Below, piece after piece: positions 62,844-64,000 of a stretch of 64,000 nucleotides of DNA. The first letter of the stretch is position 1; each line of letters opens with the position of its first letter. The notes beneath the pieces were generated by a model, which saw nothing but the letters and a program-made list of their open reading frames with translations, searched no databases and had not been told where the DNA came from. Both the position numbers and the translations under genes were made by a program. This DNA comes from Desulfoscipio geothermicus (GTDB lineage: Bacteria; Bacillota; Desulfotomaculia; Desulfotomaculales; Desulfallaceae): positions 50,576 through 114,575 of the forward strand of contig JAENYF010000002.1 in assembly GCA_016841905.1 (NCBI GenBank), read 5' to 3'.

Positions 62844-64000
62844 ATGAAATTTGTTTTGAAACCTGGTGCCAAAAAGATTGCGGCTTTCCTAGTGTTGTTT
62901 ATAGCGCTGTGTGGTTTGCTTGGGGTGAGCCATCCGTTGCCTGCCCTGGCACTGAATGGCCTGGGCTTCAATGATGAGGGCTATATGAATGCAGTTACAA
63001 ACCCCGATTCCATAGATCAAGAAGCAACAATAAGCATGGAATTAAGCAAAACTACAGCCCTTGCAGGCGAACAAGTAACGGCATATGGTAAAACGTCACC
63101 AAACGCCTGGGTACCCATAAAAGTAATAGACGAAAACCAAAACATAATAGTATTTGATGCCAAGAAGGCCGACGCCAGTGGCAATTACAGCATAGAATTT
63201 ATAGTACCCGCAGGAGCCACCGGCACATTAACAGTTGTAGTAGGCGAAGGCAGCAACGTAGCAACCGGCACCCTAACCATAGGTACAGTAACCCCAACTA
63301 CCTACACCCTAACCTTAGCAGTAACCCCGTCAGACGCGACCATAGCAGTAAAAGACAGCGCGGGCAATGAAATACCTGCCGAACCAGACGGCACCTATGA
63401 ACTAGAAGCCGGAGAATATAGCTACACAGTAAACAAAGCCGGCTACAAAGAAGCAACGGGTACAATAGCGATAACCGATAAAGACGAGACCATAACCGTA
63501 ACCTTAGAAGCATCCTCAACAATAAGCATGGAATTAAGCAAAACTACAGCCCTTGCAGGCGAACAAGTAACGGCATATGGTAAAACGTCACCAAACGCCT
63601 GGGTACCCATAAAAGTAATAGACGAAAACCAAAACATAATAGTATTTGATGCCAAGAAGGCCGACGCCAGTGGCAATTACAGCATAGAATTTATAGTACC
63701 CGCAGGAGCCACCGGCACATTAACAGTTGTAGTAGGCGAAGGCAGCAACGTAGCAACCGGCACCCTAACCATAGGTACAGTAACCCCAACTACCTACACC
63801 CTAACCTTAGCAGTAACCCCGTCAGACGCGACCATAGCAGTAAAAGACAGCGCGGGCAATGAAATACCTGCCGAACCAGACGGCACCTATGAACTAGAAG
63901 CCGGAGAATATAGCTACACAGTAAACAAAGCCGGCTACAAAGAAGCAACGGGTACAATAGCGATAACCGATAAAGACGAGACCATAACCGTAACCTTAGA
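62844..64000 (+). CDS. Secreted repeat protein, 3' end outside window
   Basis: An open frame from ATG 62844 (GAAAGGAA upstream) running off the window. Signal peptide about 1-37 (VLFIALCGLLGV core, then ALA). From residue 62 two copies of a 164-residue unit begin: an Ig-like domain (ISMELSKTTALAGEQVTAYGKT) like that of the previous gene, then a PEGA-like domain (TLAVTPSDATIAVKDSAGNEI, GEYSYTVNKAGYKEATGTI). The second copy is cut by the window edge; more copies may follow. Codon use changes sharply to A-ending codons at the repeat. Confidence 0.8.
   Translation, partial: MKFVLKPGAKKIAAFLVLFIALCGLLGVSHPLPALALNGLGFNDEGYMNAVTNPDSIDQEATISMELSKTTALAGEQVTAYGKTSPNAWVPIKVIDENQNIIVFDAKKADASGNYSIEFIVPAGATGTLTVVVGEGSNVATGTLTIGTVTPTTYTLTLAVTPSDATIAVKDSAGNEIPAEPDGTYELEAGEYSYTVNKAGYKEATGTIAITDKDETITVTLEASSTISMELSKTTALAGEQVTAYGKTSPNAWVPIKVIDENQNIIVFDAKKADASGNYSIEFIVPAGATGTLTVVVGEGSNVATGTLTIGTVTPTTYTLTLAVTPSDATIAVKDSAGNEIPAEPDGTYELEAGEYSYTVNKAGYKEATGTIAITDKDETITVTL
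63029..64000 (+). repeat. Exact tandem repeat of 492 bases
   Basis: The block starting at 63029 recurs starting at 63521, offset 492 bases (164 codons), and I see no difference over the about 480 bases of the second copy that are in the window. The unit keeps the reading frame of the surface protein. Perfect identity at synonymous positions indicates very recent duplication or continual homogenisation. Confidence 0.93.

Noticed and set aside
1..64000. CRISPR arrays, insertion sequences, tRNA or rRNA genes
   Set aside because: No array of short regular repeats, transposase motif, cloverleaf or rRNA-like sequence was seen; topB alone is not enough to call a mobile element.

Overview
The window looks like chromosomal DNA of an anaerobic, endospore-forming, Gram-positive bacterium of the Peptococcaceae type (Desulfotomaculum/Pelotomaculum relatives). 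The grounds are spoIIE, spore photoproduct lyase (splB), the order FtsB/DivIC - S1 protein - Ppx/GppA - SpoIIE - TilS - FtsH, a large formate-tetrahydrofolate ligase, a molybdo/tungsto-enzyme with fdhD, frequent TTG/GTG starts behind strong AGGAGG-type sites, and many secreted 'stalk' (copper amine oxidase N-terminal-like) proteins. No database search was possible; the assignment rests on gene order and recognised motifs.

Layout. 1-8.4 kb: division, sporulation and housekeeping block (FtsB-like, S1, Ppx/GppA, spoIIE, tilS, ftsH, ndk). 8.6-14.4 kb: thioesterase, fhs, DUF134 regulator, HD protein, folP-folB-folK. 14.4-18.1 kb: a decayed thiamine operon in which the TPP riboswitch and terminator look intact, an AIR-synthase-like gene, thiD and thiE are all broken by frameshifts and stops, and only a downstream HAD phosphatase remains open. 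18.2-20.2 kb: small hypothetical protein and an acyl-CoA carboxyltransferase. 20.4-28.7 kb: molybdenum section with fdhD and a molybdopterin oxidoreductase on the minus strand, then mobB, a MoeA-like protein, moeA and a CoxE-like VWA protein on the plus strand. 29-34.9 kb: ferredoxin-nitroreductase fusion, splB, a methyltransferase, topB. 35.2-36.8 kb: remnants of surface-protein genes. 37.1-43.7 kb: panC-panD, nadA-nadB-nadC, birA, and bioY with a clear BirA operator. 43.8-64 kb: a large locus of secreted proteins.

The most striking feature is a network of at least six molybdenum-cofactor (Moco)-type riboswitches (minus 23981-24080; plus 24861-24956, 28764-28865, 35219-35320, 43868-43965, 54239-54336) plus one decayed copy. 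Two precede expected genes (the molybdo-enzyme and moeA). Three precede secreted-protein genes or remnants whose recurring domain resembles the molybdopterin-binding (sulfite oxidase/YedY fold) domain, followed by chitobiase-like, Ig, PKD and stalk domains. The set also holds a calcineurin-like phosphoesterase, an ExbB/TolQ-like proton channel with a DUF2149 partner, a 2340-residue multidomain protein with four Cys-containing repeats of the same general fold, and a shared C-terminal module ending Asn-Pro-x-x-Leu-Gln. I infer an undescribed cell-surface system that senses, binds, stores or takes up molybdenum/tungsten cofactor or a related ligand, possibly energised by the ExbB-like channel. 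This is inference: what is seen is the riboswitch control and the domain patterns.
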